Assembly: GCA_964464925.1 (NCBI GenBank)
Contig: CAYXLI010000028.1
Location: 10,545 to 74,544 of the forward strand
From: CAYXLI01 sp964464925
GTDB lineage: Bacteria; Acidobacteriota; Terriglobia; Bryobacterales; Bryobacteraceae
Direction of reading: 5' to 3'
DNA: 64,000 nucleotides
Shown piece by piece: positions 34,382-43,342 of this stretch. The position numbers and the translations under genes were made by a program. Below the pieces are notes generated by a model that searched no databases, had not been told where the DNA came from, and saw only the letters and a program-made list of their open reading frames with translations. Within the stretch, counting starts at the first letter, position 1; each line of letters starts with the position of its first letter.

Positions 34382-35716
34382 ATGCTCTTGTCTCGACTCC
34401 TTGTCGTAGAAGACGATCGATCAGTTCGCGAAACATTGGTGACCCTGCTCGAACTGGAAGGCTATGTGGTCGACGCGGTATCGTCTACACGCGAAGCGCT
34501 CGAGCGGCTGAAGAACAACACGTATCCGATTGTGCTTTCGGATATCTACCTTGATGAACGAACCGGCCTGGATGTGCTGGACGCAGCACGCGGGACGAAT
34601 CCGGATTGTGCTGTCATCCTGATGACCGGGCGAGGGACGATGGAGACCGTCATGAGGGCGACACGCGGCGGCGCCTTCGATTATCTGGCCAAGCCGTTCG
34701 AGATGGATCATCTGCTGGAGACCGTGAAGCGCGCCGAAGCTTCGCTTCAACAGCAACCTCCGGAAGAAGACGACGACGATGAGGTGGAGGTCGAGGATCT
34801 GCCGGACACCGAGATGATCGGCGTCTCGGCGCCAATGATCGACATCTACAAGACCGTCTCGCTGGTTGCGCCGAAAGATGCGACCGTACTCATCGAAGGT
34901 GAGACGGGCACGGGCAAGGAACTGATTGCCCGCATGATCCACCGCAACAGCCGCCGCAGCGATCAGCCATTCATGGCCGTAGACTGCGGCTCGATTGCGC
35001 CGTCGCTCATCGAGGCTGAGTTGTTTGGTGCGATCCGCGGAGCGTACACGGGCGCGGACCGCGACCGCGTGGGTGTCTTCGAAGCAGCCAACCACGGCAC
35101 GGTATTTTTGGATGAAATCGGCGAAATGGAGGCAAATGCGCAGTTGAAGCTGCTGCGAGTTTTGCAGGAACGGGAAGTACGCCCGGTCGGAAGCACCCGC
35201 TCGCGTACAATCGACGTTCGCGTTCTTGCCGCCACAAATCGCGATTTGAAACGCCTGGTGGAGGAAAACAAGTTTCGGGAGGATCTATGGTACCGGCTGA
35301 ATGTAATTCGTATCTCGGTTCCTCCTCTGCGGGAGCGGCGGTCCGATATCCCGCTGCTGGCACAGTTCTTCCTGGACCGGTCGAACCAGCGTTATGGGCA
35401 GCGCGCCAGGCTCACGGAATCGGGTCTGAAAGCCTTGACTGAATACACTTGGCCCGGGAATGTCCGCCAAATCCAGCACATGATCGAGCGGCTAGTAATC
35501 CTGACTACAAATGGCCGGATTGATGATGCTGCTGTTCATACGGCGATCGAGTCGATGGATCCGAGACCGACGGCGGGAGAAACCCTGGCCGATACCGAGG
35601 CGGAACAGATTCGCAAGGTTCTGGCCGCGGCGGGCGGGAACAAGAGCCGGGCTGCCAAAATTTTGGGAATCGAGCGCAAGACGTTGTATCGCAAGCTCGA
35701 CAAGATGGGATTGTGA
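34382..35716 (+). CDS. Sigma-54-dependent response regulator (NtrC family)
   Basis: A 444-residue three-domain activator. The receiver domain (1-125) has the acidic pocket VVEDD and phospho-acceptor Asp54. After an acidic linker (EEDDDDEVEVED) comes the AAA+ domain with Walker A GETGTGKE and GAYTGA, the sigma-54 contact loop (F to Y variant), VFLDEIGEM as Walker B, and the sensor region. A Fis-type helix-turn-helix ends the protein (NKSRAAKILGIERKTLYRKL). A TTG two codons in is nearer the ideal spacing from AGGA than the ATG. Target promoters were not identified in the window. Confidence 0.95.
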   Translation: MLLSRLLVVEDDRSVRETLVTLLELEGYVVDAVSSTREALERLKNNTYPIVLSDIYLDERTGLDVLDAARGTNPDCAVILMTGRGTMETVMRATRGGAFDYLAKPFEMDHLLETVKRAEASLQQQPPEEDDDDEVEVEDLPDTEMIGVSAPMIDIYKTVSLVAPKDATVLIEGETGTGKELIARMIHRNSRRSDQPFMAVDCGSIAPSLIEAELFGAIRGAYTGADRDRVGVFEAANHGTVFLDEIGEMEANAQLKLLRVLQEREVRPVGSTRSRTIDVRVLAATNRDLKRLVEENKFREDLWYRLNVIRISVPPLRERRSDIPLLAQFFLDRSNQRYGQRARLTESGLKALTEYTWPGNVRQIQHMIERLVILTTNGRIDDAAVHTAIESMDPRPTAGETLADTEAEQIRKVLAAAGGNKSRAAKILGIERKTLYRKLDKMGL

Positions 35717-35831
35717 ATGTTTCATTAACCCCGAGTAACCCCAAGATACGGCATCTACCTCACAAAAGGCTTCCATTCACTAAGGGACGGATTTAGACTG
35801 AGGTCGTCTCGATCCTTGGAGGTGGTACCCG

Positions 35832-35978
35832 ATGTTTGACAGCCTCGACGAACAGATGAAAGCAGATGAACGCAAGGCGGTCACGAGTAAAGAGAAGATT
35901 ATGGAATGGGTTACGATCGCAGTCGTCTCCATTCTCGTCTTTGGCGGCGTGATCTACGCTATTCGCGTATTGGAGTAA
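35832..35978 (+). CDS. 48-residue single-span membrane protein
   Basis: GGAGGTG lies about nine bases before the ATG, the strongest ribosome site in this part of the window. The product has a charged N-terminus (MFDSLDEQMKADERKAV), one membrane helix (EWVTIAVVSILVFGGVIYAI) and ends in RVLE. It has 48 residues, too short for many gene finders. It follows the sigma-54 regulator gene by 115 bp. Function unknown; similar tiny anchored proteins occur in related genomes as far as I recall. Confidence 0.8.
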   Translation: MFDSLDEQMKADERKAVTSKEKIMEWVTIAVVSILVFGGVIYAIRVLE

Positions 35979-35991
35979 TACTCGTTCGATT

Positions 35992-36008
35992 GCAGCCTCT
36001 TAGGCTGC
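35992..36008. terminator. Small hairpin between convergent genes
   Basis: GCAGCCT and AGGCTGC form a 7-bp stem with a CTT loop, 13 bp after the stop of the 48-residue gene and 2 bp from the stop of the minus-strand gene at 36010. No U tract. Its AGGCTGC core is also in the hairpin at 26000-26025. Confidence 0.4.
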
Positions 36009-36009
36009 C

Positions 36010-36504
36010 TTAGTTAACAAGACTGATCGGAATATTGGCTGGGCCGATACTCCTCATAACCCGTTTGACCCGGGCAGCGTAGTCCGCGTTCGCGTTGTAA
36101 GTTCTTAGGATTTGTTCCAAGGTTTTGTCTTTATAGAGCTTGGAATTTGCAAGGCGATCAGCGACCTGATGGATGCCTGCCCGGACTGACGGAAAGACTT
36201 CCTGACCGTTGCCCCAGCCGAAGATATTATTGTTTCTGCAGAATCTACCGCCGCTGGATTCAATGATGGAAAGACTGGGAAGTAATCTCCAATCTAAGTC
36301 ATTGTCATCTGCAGCCTTGAGGAAAACCTCTGCATGCCGGGCGACTGGTGCGCCATTCTCTTCCAGAAACTGTTTCAGGATAGGAAGTCGGGGATCTTTT
36401 GCCGATACTGGCTCTGAAGCGCGGAGCAAGTGAGGGGTCTGGGCCAGCGGAGTGACCAGGAGACCTGCAAAGACAACAATCCCCCCTGACACGATTCGAT
36501 TCAA
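36010..36504 (-). CDS. Exported glucosaminidase-like protein
   Basis: The start is a TTG at 36504 with AAGGAGG eight bases upstream, giving a 164-residue protein with an N-terminal hydrophobic segment (RIVSGGIVVFAGLLVTPLA); the longer frame to 36597 has no such site. The domain is helical with DWRLLPSLSIIESSGGRFCRN region, then NNIFGWGNG and FPSVRAGIHQVADRLAN, and a repeat-like RTYNANADYAARVKRVM. Glu in the ESSGG motif and the NNIFG loop resemble the catalytic surroundings of GH73/lytic-transglycosylase-like enzymes, so cell wall hydrolysis is inferred. Confidence 0.75.
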   Translation of the reverse strand: MNRIVSGGIVVFAGLLVTPLAQTPHLLRASEPVSAKDPRLPILKQFLEENGAPVARHAEVFLKAADDNDLDWRLLPSLSIIESSGGRFCRNNNIFGWGNGQEVFPSVRAGIHQVADRLANSKLYKDKTLEQILRTYNANADYAARVKRVMRSIGPANIPISLVN

Positions 36505-36675
36505 GCTCTTCTCCTCCTTGGGTTTAAGATCTACACCTGTTCCGACCCAACATCCAGCAGCGACCGGTTGGCCGCCCCCGTCCGGAGGGCCGAACATTGG
36601 TCCATTATAGCAGCCCAGCGCAGAAACTCCAGCTTTAAAACCCCTTAGTGGTGCATCTCACAGTGAGAAAAAGAG

Positions 36676-36709
36676 AAACGCCGGAGTAAGAGAATTCACT
36701 CCGGCGTTT
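36676..36709 (-). terminator. Rho-independent terminator
   Basis: AAACGCCGGAGT and ACTCCGGCGTTT form a perfect 12-bp stem with a 10-nt loop. On the minus strand it is followed by CTCTTTTTCTC, so it ends transcripts of the secreted-protein gene 25 bp upstream (36734-37108). On the plus strand only TTTCATT follows. Confidence 0.9.
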
Positions 36710-36733
36710 CATTGCAGATTTCGAAGGGAACCT

Positions 36734-37108
36734 TTATGTGGTGGCCCGCTTAGCAGTGATTTCCTGGGGTCCTCGAGGTGAGTCTCTTTTTAATTTCAAC
36801 TGATCGCCGCTCACCGTACCCGTATATTTCCAAGTCATTGAGTTTCCGTTGAATTCCACGTTGACGTCGAAGGAAACATTATCTCCTTCTACCTTGCCGT
36901 TGGAGATTTCACGCTCGCCCATCTGGCCCATGCTGATTGTGCCGGTGAGTTTGCTTCCGTCGGCCTTGAGATTGTAAGTCTGGGTGCGCGTCTGGCCATC
37001 GCGGCCCTGCACTTCCGCTACCCATTTGCCCGTAACGTCTGCCGCTAACGCCAAGTTGGTGAACAGCGCCAGCGCTGCAGCGAGCGCAAGAACAAGCTTT
37101 CTTTTCAT
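36734..37108 (-). CDS. Small secreted beta-rich hypothetical protein
   Basis: A 124-residue protein from the ATG at 37108, with AAGGA seven bases upstream; the open frame to 37174 lacks a site. It has a signal peptide (MKRKLVLALAAALALFTNLALA) and a mature DVTGKWVAEVQGRDGQTRT, the lipocalin-like beta pattern also seen at 3009-3455, including LTGTISMG and WKYTGTVSGDQLKLKR. Probably periplasmic. A strong terminator follows. Confidence 0.82.
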   Translation of the reverse strand: MKRKLVLALAAALALFTNLALAADVTGKWVAEVQGRDGQTRTQTYNLKADGSKLTGTISMGQMGEREISNGKVEGDNVSFDVNVEFNGNSMTWKYTGTVSGDQLKLKRDSPRGPQEITAKRATT

Positions 37109-37640
37109 AGGGATCCTTTCATGGCGGCAGCGGACATTTTGGCTGGCCCGCCAAGTACAACATTCGGGGTACAAGAGAGAGATGGAAGCCGAAGGCCTGA
37201 AGGTTACAGGCGCCGTCAGATTGCTGCTCGAACAGCTTGGGGACGTGGGTCGAGCGCGGACTGCTTCTCGAGTTCTTGCGAGGATGCTGCAGTTTGGAGG
37301 ATTGAGCGGCCGCGTATGTTCTTAAAGATTACATACACTCATTCAGAACCATTTGACTTCATTTACAACTGCGACCGGCCAGGGATCCGAGCTGTCCTCT
37401 TCCCGAATTCATGCACACGCGCCGGGAGAGTATCCCGCAGATATATCCTGAGAAGTACAGGAAAGAGACCGAGGGTTTGATCACCGAAATTGCAAGATCA
37501 ACTGTCGTTGCGGAAAGCAATTGCTCACTGCACACGGCTTGACACGAGCTTGGTTTTCAGGAAGTCAAAATGTGCCGGAGGCCCAGAAACATTGGTCCTG
37601 TCGCTTTGCAGCTTCATCAGGCCAGTGCGGAATTACATGC
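37109..37640. other. 530-bp intergenic region without a convincing gene
   Basis: It presumably holds the promoter of the minus-strand gene ending at 37108 and the downstream end of the transporter transcript. A 47-codon plus-strand ORF (37182-37325) has only AGAGAGAG before it and no recognisable product. Otherwise I see nothing: no hairpin with U tract, no repeat. Confidence 0.5.
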
Positions 37641-39187
37641 CTATTTCACTCCACCCATGAGCCGTTTCATAGGATGCGTAAATGCGGCCAATAACAATCC
37701 AAGTAAGATACAAAACCCAGCGACCGCGGAAAACAGAGTAACGGGAGAAAAAGCTTCGTATACGGAAGCCATACGTCCACCGATGTAATTTCCCGCGGAT
37801 GCAGCCATAAACCAGACACCCATCATAAGACCAACGACCTTCGCTGGAGCGAGTTTCGTCATAGCGCTCAAGCCCACCGGACTCAAACAAAGCTCTCCAA
37901 TTGTATGTAGAAGATATAACGACCATAGCCAGAGGGAAGTGACCTGCACGCCTGTCGCGGCGCGCATGGCGCCAGGGATAATCACCACATATCCAAGGCC
38001 GACGAAGATGAGTCCGAGGGCGAACTTGGCAGGGCTGGACGGGTCTCGCGGACCGAGCTTAATCCACAGCCAGCCAAGAACCGGCGCTAGAAGAATAATA
38101 AAAATCGAATTCACCGCCTGAAACCAGCTAGCCGGGTAGATGTGATCGGGGAACCAGCTTCCGTGAGTTTCGCGGCGAAGCCGGTGAGGGTACGGTCGGT
38201 ACTGCGCTCTGCAAATAGGTTCAGCGTAGAGCCGGCCTGCTCAAATGCCGACCAGAACAAGGTTGCCGCCAGGAATAAGACAAAGATTGCAATGAAGCGC
38301 TTGCGCTCGACCGATGTCCAATCGCCGGCAAATAGCAGCCATGCGAAAAACAGAACCACAACCGCGAGCAGAAGGTAGCCCATTACATCGGCGATTCCTT
38401 CGGCCGAGATAGGCACGAGACCGGAAAGGCCGAAAGCGGCCAGGAGGACCAGGATCGCCACAGTTCCTGTGAGAACGCGACGGAAGGTACGGCGGTCGCT
38501 TTCCATTTGGAGCGGGTCGTTCGCGGTGGCGGGGCGCAGGCCGGCCGACCCGAGATGCCGGGCTCCTAGAACATACTGAATCAGTCCCAGGGACATACCG
38601 ATCCCGGCAAGACCGAACCCGTACCGCCAGTTCACCTTCTCCCCTACATATCCGCAGATCAAGGGCGAAATTAGCGCGCCGATATTGATGCCCATATAGA
38701 AGATCGAAAAACCAGCATCGCGGCGGTTATCTTCCGGCGCGTACAGCGCACCGACCATGGTGCTGATGTTCGCCTTGAGAAGTCCGGTACCTGCCACGAT
38801 CAGAGCAAGGCCGAGATAAAACGAAGCGATGCCTGGCAAGACCATCGAGAAACTTCCTATCACGATGGTGATTCCGCCAATTAGAACCGTCCGCCGCTGC
38901 CCGAGAAGACGATCGGCAATCCAACCGCCCGGAAGAGTCGCCAGATAAACCATGGAGGTGAAGAATCCATAGATGGCGCCCGCCTTACTGTCAGAGAAGC
39001 CAAGCCCTCCCTTAGACACAGAGGCCACCATGAACAGGATGAGCAGGGCGCGCATACCGTAGTAGGTGAAGCGCTCCCACATCTCGGTGAAAAAGAGAGT
39101 CGCTAGTCCACGCGGGTGGCCGAAGAAACTGGTGTCCGGCGACGCGGGGCCCGGGTGGGCAGTCTGCGAAGGAGATTGCATGTGCAA
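37641..39187 (-). pseudogene. Frameshifted POT-family peptide transporter
   Basis: The first part, from 39187, encodes the N-terminal helices of a proton-dependent oligopeptide transporter: GHPRGLATLFFTEMWERFTYYGMR region with the ExxERFxYY signature, then GGWIADRLLGQRRTVL, and about nine helices. Near 38160-38170 a one-base shift ends it prematurely at 38111. The second frame resumes without a gap as GSWFPDHIYPASWFQAVNS and continues through three or four helices to 37641. Joined, the two parts give a transporter of normal length (about 510 residues). No slippery sequence is visible. A recent mutation or an assembly error would both fit. Confidence 0.85.
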
Positions 39188-39231
39188 ATAATTCTAGCCA
39201 GGAGACGGCTGGGACTTCCGCCCCGTTCCGG

Positions 39232-40362
39232 CTATGGGGCGGCAGCAAGCGCGGCGTTGCGGACCGTGAACCAAAAAGTGGCACCCTGGCCCGGCTGAGA
39301 GGTGGCCCAGATGCGCCCACCGTGTTTTTCGACGATCCGTTTCGCTAGCGCCAAACCCATTCCGGTTCCCGGTATATCCCTTCCAACCAGGCGTTTGAAG
39401 ACCCCGAAAATGCGTTCCGAGTGCTGCGGATCGAATCCCGGGCCATTGTCGGAAACCGAGAAAACCCACTCGGCGCTTCGCGATTCGGCAGCGATGTGAA
39501 TGTGGAGGTCCGGCGACCCGCTTCCGAACTTCAAGGCGTTCCCGATCAGAAGTTCAAAGATCTGCAGCAGTTCGCCCTGGTCGAAAACCACCGAGGGCAA
39601 TGGATCGTGAGTGAGCTGAGCATTGCTTTCTTCGAACAATTTCTGCAAATTCATCCGAAGCCAGAGCAATACGTCGTCGCCGTTCACGAGTTCGACGCGG
39701 GCCGGCCGGGTGCCGACGCGCGAATAGGCAAGCAGATCCGAAATGAGGCGCGACATGCGGTTGGCGCCATCCACGGCGAGTTCGATGAATTCTCCCGCCT
39801 CCTGATCGAGCACCTTCGCGTAACGCTTCTCCAGAAGCTGCAGGTAGCCGGAAACCATGCGTAGCGGCTCTTTCAGATCGTGACTGGCAGCGTATACAAA
39901 CTGTTGAAATTCTTCCTCAGTCCGCTGGGTTTGCTGGGAGAAGCGCTCGATCGTTTCGTGGAGCTCAAGTTGAAGGTGGCGATCGCGCAGAGCGGAATGA
40001 CAGGCGCTTACTAAGGCAAGTTCAGATGCATCGGCATCCAACCAAGTAACGTTGCTGAGCGCGGGATCGTTTTGTAAGTTGGCGGGAGCGAACAGGATGA
40101 TGGGAGTCTTGTACCAATCGGGCTCCCTCAAACGAAATGAGGGAATTGCTTCCAGCCCAGAATCGGAATTGCCGAGGATAGCAACGCCAGGGCCGGTCTC
40201 GAGAAGCCGAAACAGACTCGAGAGATCTTCATGCGCCTGAATTGTCAATCCATGGCGCTGCAATGCTTCGGCCAGCTTCTCGTTGGGCGGATATACGTGA
40301 ATTATTGTGACAACCTCGCGATCCATAACCGATATCTTGAAGGGTTTCGTCCCTTGCAGCAT
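39232..40362 (-). CDS. Cytoplasmic histidine kinase with degenerate receiver-like N-terminus
   Basis: A 376-residue protein without membrane segments. Residues 15-125 resemble a receiver or sensor fold (VVTIIHVYPPNEKLAEALQ, GVAILGNSDSG) but lack the phosphorylation aspartate pattern. A helical linker leads to the dimerisation helix with His161 (ASHDLKEPLRMVSGYLQLL), typical of phytochrome-type kinases. The ATPase domain has NALKFGSG, DNGPGFDPQ and GTGMGLALAK. A later ATG at 40326 is possible. No response regulator is adjacent, so it is an orphan. It is divergent from the M28 peptidase. Confidence 0.9.
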   Translation of the reverse strand: MLQGTKPFKISVMDREVVTIIHVYPPNEKLAEALQRHGLTIQAHEDLSSLFRLLETGPGVAILGNSDSGLEAIPSFRLREPDWYKTPIILFAPANLQNDPALSNVTWLDADASELALVSACHSALRDRHLQLELHETIERFSQQTQRTEEEFQQFVYAASHDLKEPLRMVSGYLQLLEKRYAKVLDQEAGEFIELAVDGANRMSRLISDLLAYSRVGTRPARVELVNGDDVLLWLRMNLQKLFEESNAQLTHDPLPSVVFDQGELLQIFELLIGNALKFGSGSPDLHIHIAAESRSAEWVFSVSDNGPGFDPQHSERIFGVFKRLVGRDIPGTGMGLALAKRIVEKHGGRIWATSQPGQGATFWFTVRNAALAAAP

Positions 40363-40461
40363 CGCCTACTCGTGGCGAACTTATTTTAGACGCAGTTTCA
40401 ACCTGTCTTCTTTCAACGAATTTAGCTCTAACTGTACTATGTCGGAAAGGCCCCTTTTAGG

Positions 40462-41862
40462 ATGACACTCTCCACCCGCGTCGCCGCTTGTCTATTAGTC
40501 ACCGCTACAAAAGTCTGGTGCGGATCCACGCCACCGAAGCAGGTTCGGCCGGAGATTCAGAAGATCCTGGCAACTGTCAACGAGGAACGTATCCTCAACA
40601 ATTTAAAAAAATTGGAATCGTTCGGCACCCGGAATATCTTTTCCGAGCAGAATGCGCCCGACCGTGGTGTGGGCGGCGCTGCGCGGTGGATTGCCGGGGA
40701 GTTTCGAAGCTACAGCCCGCGGCTAGAAGTAATCCTGGATACGTACAAGATCAAGAAGCAGGGACGTGTGTTTCGGGATGTGGAAATCACAAATGTCATG
40801 GCAGTGCTGCCTGGCAAGGTCAACCGCGAGCGGAAGGTGATCGTCTCCGCGCATTATGACTCCTTACATATCGCGAGGAAACCGGGCTCTCCCGAAGCAA
40901 GCAGTGATGAGCTGGGCGAGTTGGATAACGAGAAAACCGTCGCCGCCGCCGCGCCGGGCGTCACCGACGATGGCAGCGGAACGGCGGCAGTTCTCGAACT
41001 GGCAAGAGTGATGAGCCAATACGAATTCGACAACACAATCGTGTTTATTGCGTTTTCGGGTGAGGAATATGGGTTGCTGGGCGCGCGGCTGTACGGTTCA
41101 CGCATGAAAAGCGAAGGCGCGGTGATCGATGCGGTGCTGAACAACGACATCATTGGCAGCGTAGAGAATGGAGCGGGTCAGACCGAGAACTCCGTGGTTC
41201 GGGTATTTTCCGAGGAGCCGTCGGATTCCGGATCGCGGCAATTGGCCCGGTACGTGAAGGAGGTCGGCGAGCGGTATCAGCCATCCTTCAAGGCCGAGCT
41301 TGTCTTCCGGCATGACCGGTTCGCCCGGGGCGGAGACCATACTCCCATGAATGCAAACGGGTTCTCCGCCGTTCGCTTCACCAGCGCAATGGAGAACTAC
41401 TCGAATCAACACACAGCGACCGATACGGTGGCCAATACGAACGTGCCTTACATCGCTAGAGTCACTCGGATGAACGCCGCAGCGCTCGCAAGTCTGGCTT
41501 GGGCGCCCAAGCCCCCTGATGTGTACCGGGTCTTGGAAACAGGACCTAATAAAGGGAATCGCGTGGCGATGATTCAGCGGGGAAAAACCCGGTACGACGC
41601 GATACTCCGATGGAAGAACGGGAAGCCGGAGCCCGACCTGGCCGGGTACGCTGTCGTGATGAGGGCAACTACCTCGCCAGATTGGGAGAAAGAGATCTAC
41701 GTGGGAAACGTGACGGAGTACCGGCTCGAGAACGTCTCGATCGACGATGTAGTTTTCGGAGTGAAGGCCATCGATACGGACGGCAATGAGAGCCTGGTGT
41801 CCGCATATGTGACCACGCCGCGCCCGCTTCCCGTTTTGGAATTGGGGTCAAACCCCAAATAG
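40462..41862 (+). CDS. Exported M28-family metallopeptidase
   Basis: A 466-residue protein with a signal sequence and a two-zinc aminopeptidase domain. Ligand motifs are VSAHYDSLH (His-Asp; roughly 131-137), DDGSGTAAVLELARV (bridging Asp), FSGEEYGLLGA (catalytic Glu pair), LNNDIIG (Asp) and RGGDHTPM (His). An additional C-terminal domain after residue 350 (RGKTRYDAILRWKNG; ATTSPDWEKEIYV; VFGVKAIDTDGNESLVSAY) resembles a fibronectin type III fold. Likely periplasmic peptide degradation. Confidence 0.92.
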   Translation: MTLSTRVAACLLVTATKVWCGSTPPKQVRPEIQKILATVNEERILNNLKKLESFGTRNIFSEQNAPDRGVGGAARWIAGEFRSYSPRLEVILDTYKIKKQGRVFRDVEITNVMAVLPGKVNRERKVIVSAHYDSLHIARKPGSPEASSDELGELDNEKTVAAAAPGVTDDGSGTAAVLELARVMSQYEFDNTIVFIAFSGEEYGLLGARLYGSRMKSEGAVIDAVLNNDIIGSVENGAGQTENSVVRVFSEEPSDSGSRQLARYVKEVGERYQPSFKAELVFRHDRFARGGDHTPMNANGFSAVRFTSAMENYSNQHTATDTVANTNVPYIARVTRMNAAALASLAWAPKPPDVYRVLETGPNKGNRVAMIQRGKTRYDAILRWKNGKPEPDLAGYAVVMRATTSPDWEKEIYVGNVTEYRLENVSIDDVVFGVKAIDTDGNESLVSAYVTTPRPLPVLELGSNPK

Positions 41863-41913
41863 TACTGGTTAGGGGGTTGACTCTTAGGCCGTTGTGCCCT
41901 AGAACTGGCTACA

Positions 41914-43005
41914 ATGGCAACCCCTCCAGTGTTACAAAGGACGCCCGAGACCCAAGAGGATCCATCGAACCGGCTGATGGGGCTGCTGCGCGATGTCCGG
42001 GCCCGGGCGCAGAAGCTTCAGGAATGCCTAAACGAGATCCGGAAGACGTTTCAGTTGAAGGATACGGATGCCCGAGCGCTGGAAAGCGGCCTGGCGGTCG
42101 AGGAATCCCTGCTGACATTCCAGCGCAATAACGACGGGATGCGCCAGAATCTGGCGGATATCCGTGCTCTTTTCGATGCCAACGCCGAGAGCTACTGCTG
42201 GTGCGGGGATTGGGTCGTGTTTATCGAGAACGACTGGGCGGATGTGCAGGCCCACTGGCCCGTGCCCGGGCAGGATCCGGATGAATGGCAGAGAAGAATG
42301 GATATCTCGAACCAGCACTTGGACGAGATCATCTATCACTGCGCGTCTCTCACCGTGGCCGAGCGTGTCGGATCGAAGATGGAGAACCTTCGCGTAGGGC
42401 AGGCCTTGCGATTCGATGAACAATTCGCGGACGAACTTCCGAATCCGGAGCACCGGAAACGCGTACTTCACGAACTGGCGTGCGAGCCCGGAGCCGTAGA
42501 GGGTGGCGTAGTGGACGAGGACTTCGGGATTATCTACCGTGCCGCGGCGAATCCAAGATCCCAACGCGCCTCGGTATACCGCATTGTGCTTGCAGTGCTG
42601 CTGGCTATCTTCGTAGTGCCCTCCGCGTTTTACTACGCAAGACAGCAAATGAGCAGCGCGGCGGGGAACCTGGAAAATCTGATGGTTGCCTTCCTGGCCA
42701 TACAGATGGGGAGCGTTGCGCACGTTCTGATCAACGCCGTGAAAGAATACCGTTCACGGGGATCGCTCGGATTGGTTGCCATCGGGGACTGGATTCTTTG
42801 GCTACATGTGCGCGAAACCTCCATTCTGTTTGGGATTCTGTACGTTGCCATTGGTTTCCTGGGCTTGGCGTGGACCAATCCAGACCTGAACTGGCTGACG
42901 GCCTTCTTCGCGGGTTATAGCATCGATAGCATTATTGACCTGATTCTGCCCAAGTTCGACAAGCTGGCGGCGCGGAAAGCGGCCGAGGCGCAGGGCTCCC
43001 TGTGA
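41914..43005 (+). CDS. Hypothetical protein with a helical cytoplasmic head and C-terminal membrane helices
   Basis: A 363-residue protein. Residues 15-110 form a long charged helical region (MGLLRDVRARAQKLQECLNE). The middle (about 125-210) is soluble and includes CWCGDWVVFIENDWADVQAHW. Four hydrophobic segments end the protein (RIVLAVLLAIFVVPSAFYYA, MVAFLAIQMGSVAHVLINAV, SILFGILYVAIGFLGLAW, and LTAFFAGYSIDSIIDLIL). No family is recognised. It precedes the microcompartment gene by 40 bp on the same strand, and an operon is possible. Confidence 0.8.
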   Translation: MATPPVLQRTPETQEDPSNRLMGLLRDVRARAQKLQECLNEIRKTFQLKDTDARALESGLAVEESLLTFQRNNDGMRQNLADIRALFDANAESYCWCGDWVVFIENDWADVQAHWPVPGQDPDEWQRRMDISNQHLDEIIYHCASLTVAERVGSKMENLRVGQALRFDEQFADELPNPEHRKRVLHELACEPGAVEGGVVDEDFGIIYRAAANPRSQRASVYRIVLAVLLAIFVVPSAFYYARQQMSSAAGNLENLMVAFLAIQMGSVAHVLINAVKEYRSRGSLGLVAIGDWILWLHVRETSILFGILYVAIGFLGLAWTNPDLNWLTAFFAGYSIDSIIDLILPKFDKLAARKAAEAQGSL

Positions 43006-43045
43006 TACTGTGGGAGATTCAGTTTTCTAGCGCTCAGGAGGATGT

Positions 43046-43336
43046 ATGGAAGCCCTCGGCATGATCGAAACGAAAGGATTGGTAGGCGCCATTGAAGCCG
43101 CGGATGCAATGGTGAAAGCGGCGAACGTGACCCTGCAGTCCAAGGAGTACATCGGGGCCGGCTACGTGACCGTCACGGTGCGTGGCGACGTGGGGGCTGT
43201 GAAAGCTGCAACGGATGCGGGCGCGGCTGCAGCCCGCCGCGTGGGGGAACTGGTAGCCGTTCACGTCATACCTGCCCCGCACGGCGACACCGAAAGAGTT
43301 CTGCCCGGATCGAAGAAAGCAAACGGCGCATTGTAA
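43046..43336 (+). CDS. Bacterial microcompartment hexameric shell protein (BMC-H)
   Basis: A single-BMC-domain protein of 96 residues, the size of PduA/EutM-type hexamers that tile the shell of catabolic microcompartments. The sequence starts MEALGMIETKGLVGAIEAAD, with the KEYIGAGYVTV strand and pore loop at about 33-43 (pore residues IGAG), the helix AGAAAARRVGELVAVHVIP, and a short tail. AGGAGG precedes the ATG. The aldehyde dehydrogenase starts 6 nt after its stop. No pentameric or trimeric shell gene is in the window, so the rest of the shell must be encoded elsewhere. Confidence 0.95.
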   Translation: MEALGMIETKGLVGAIEAADAMVKAANVTLQSKEYIGAGYVTVTVRGDVGAVKAATDAGAAAARRVGELVAVHVIPAPHGDTERVLPGSKKANGAL

Positions 43337-43342
43337 TCCCAA

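Noticed and set aside
37182..37325. 47-codon plus-strand ORF in an intergenic region
   Set aside because: Weak ribosome site (AGAGAGAG), no recognisable sequence and nothing to support expression.
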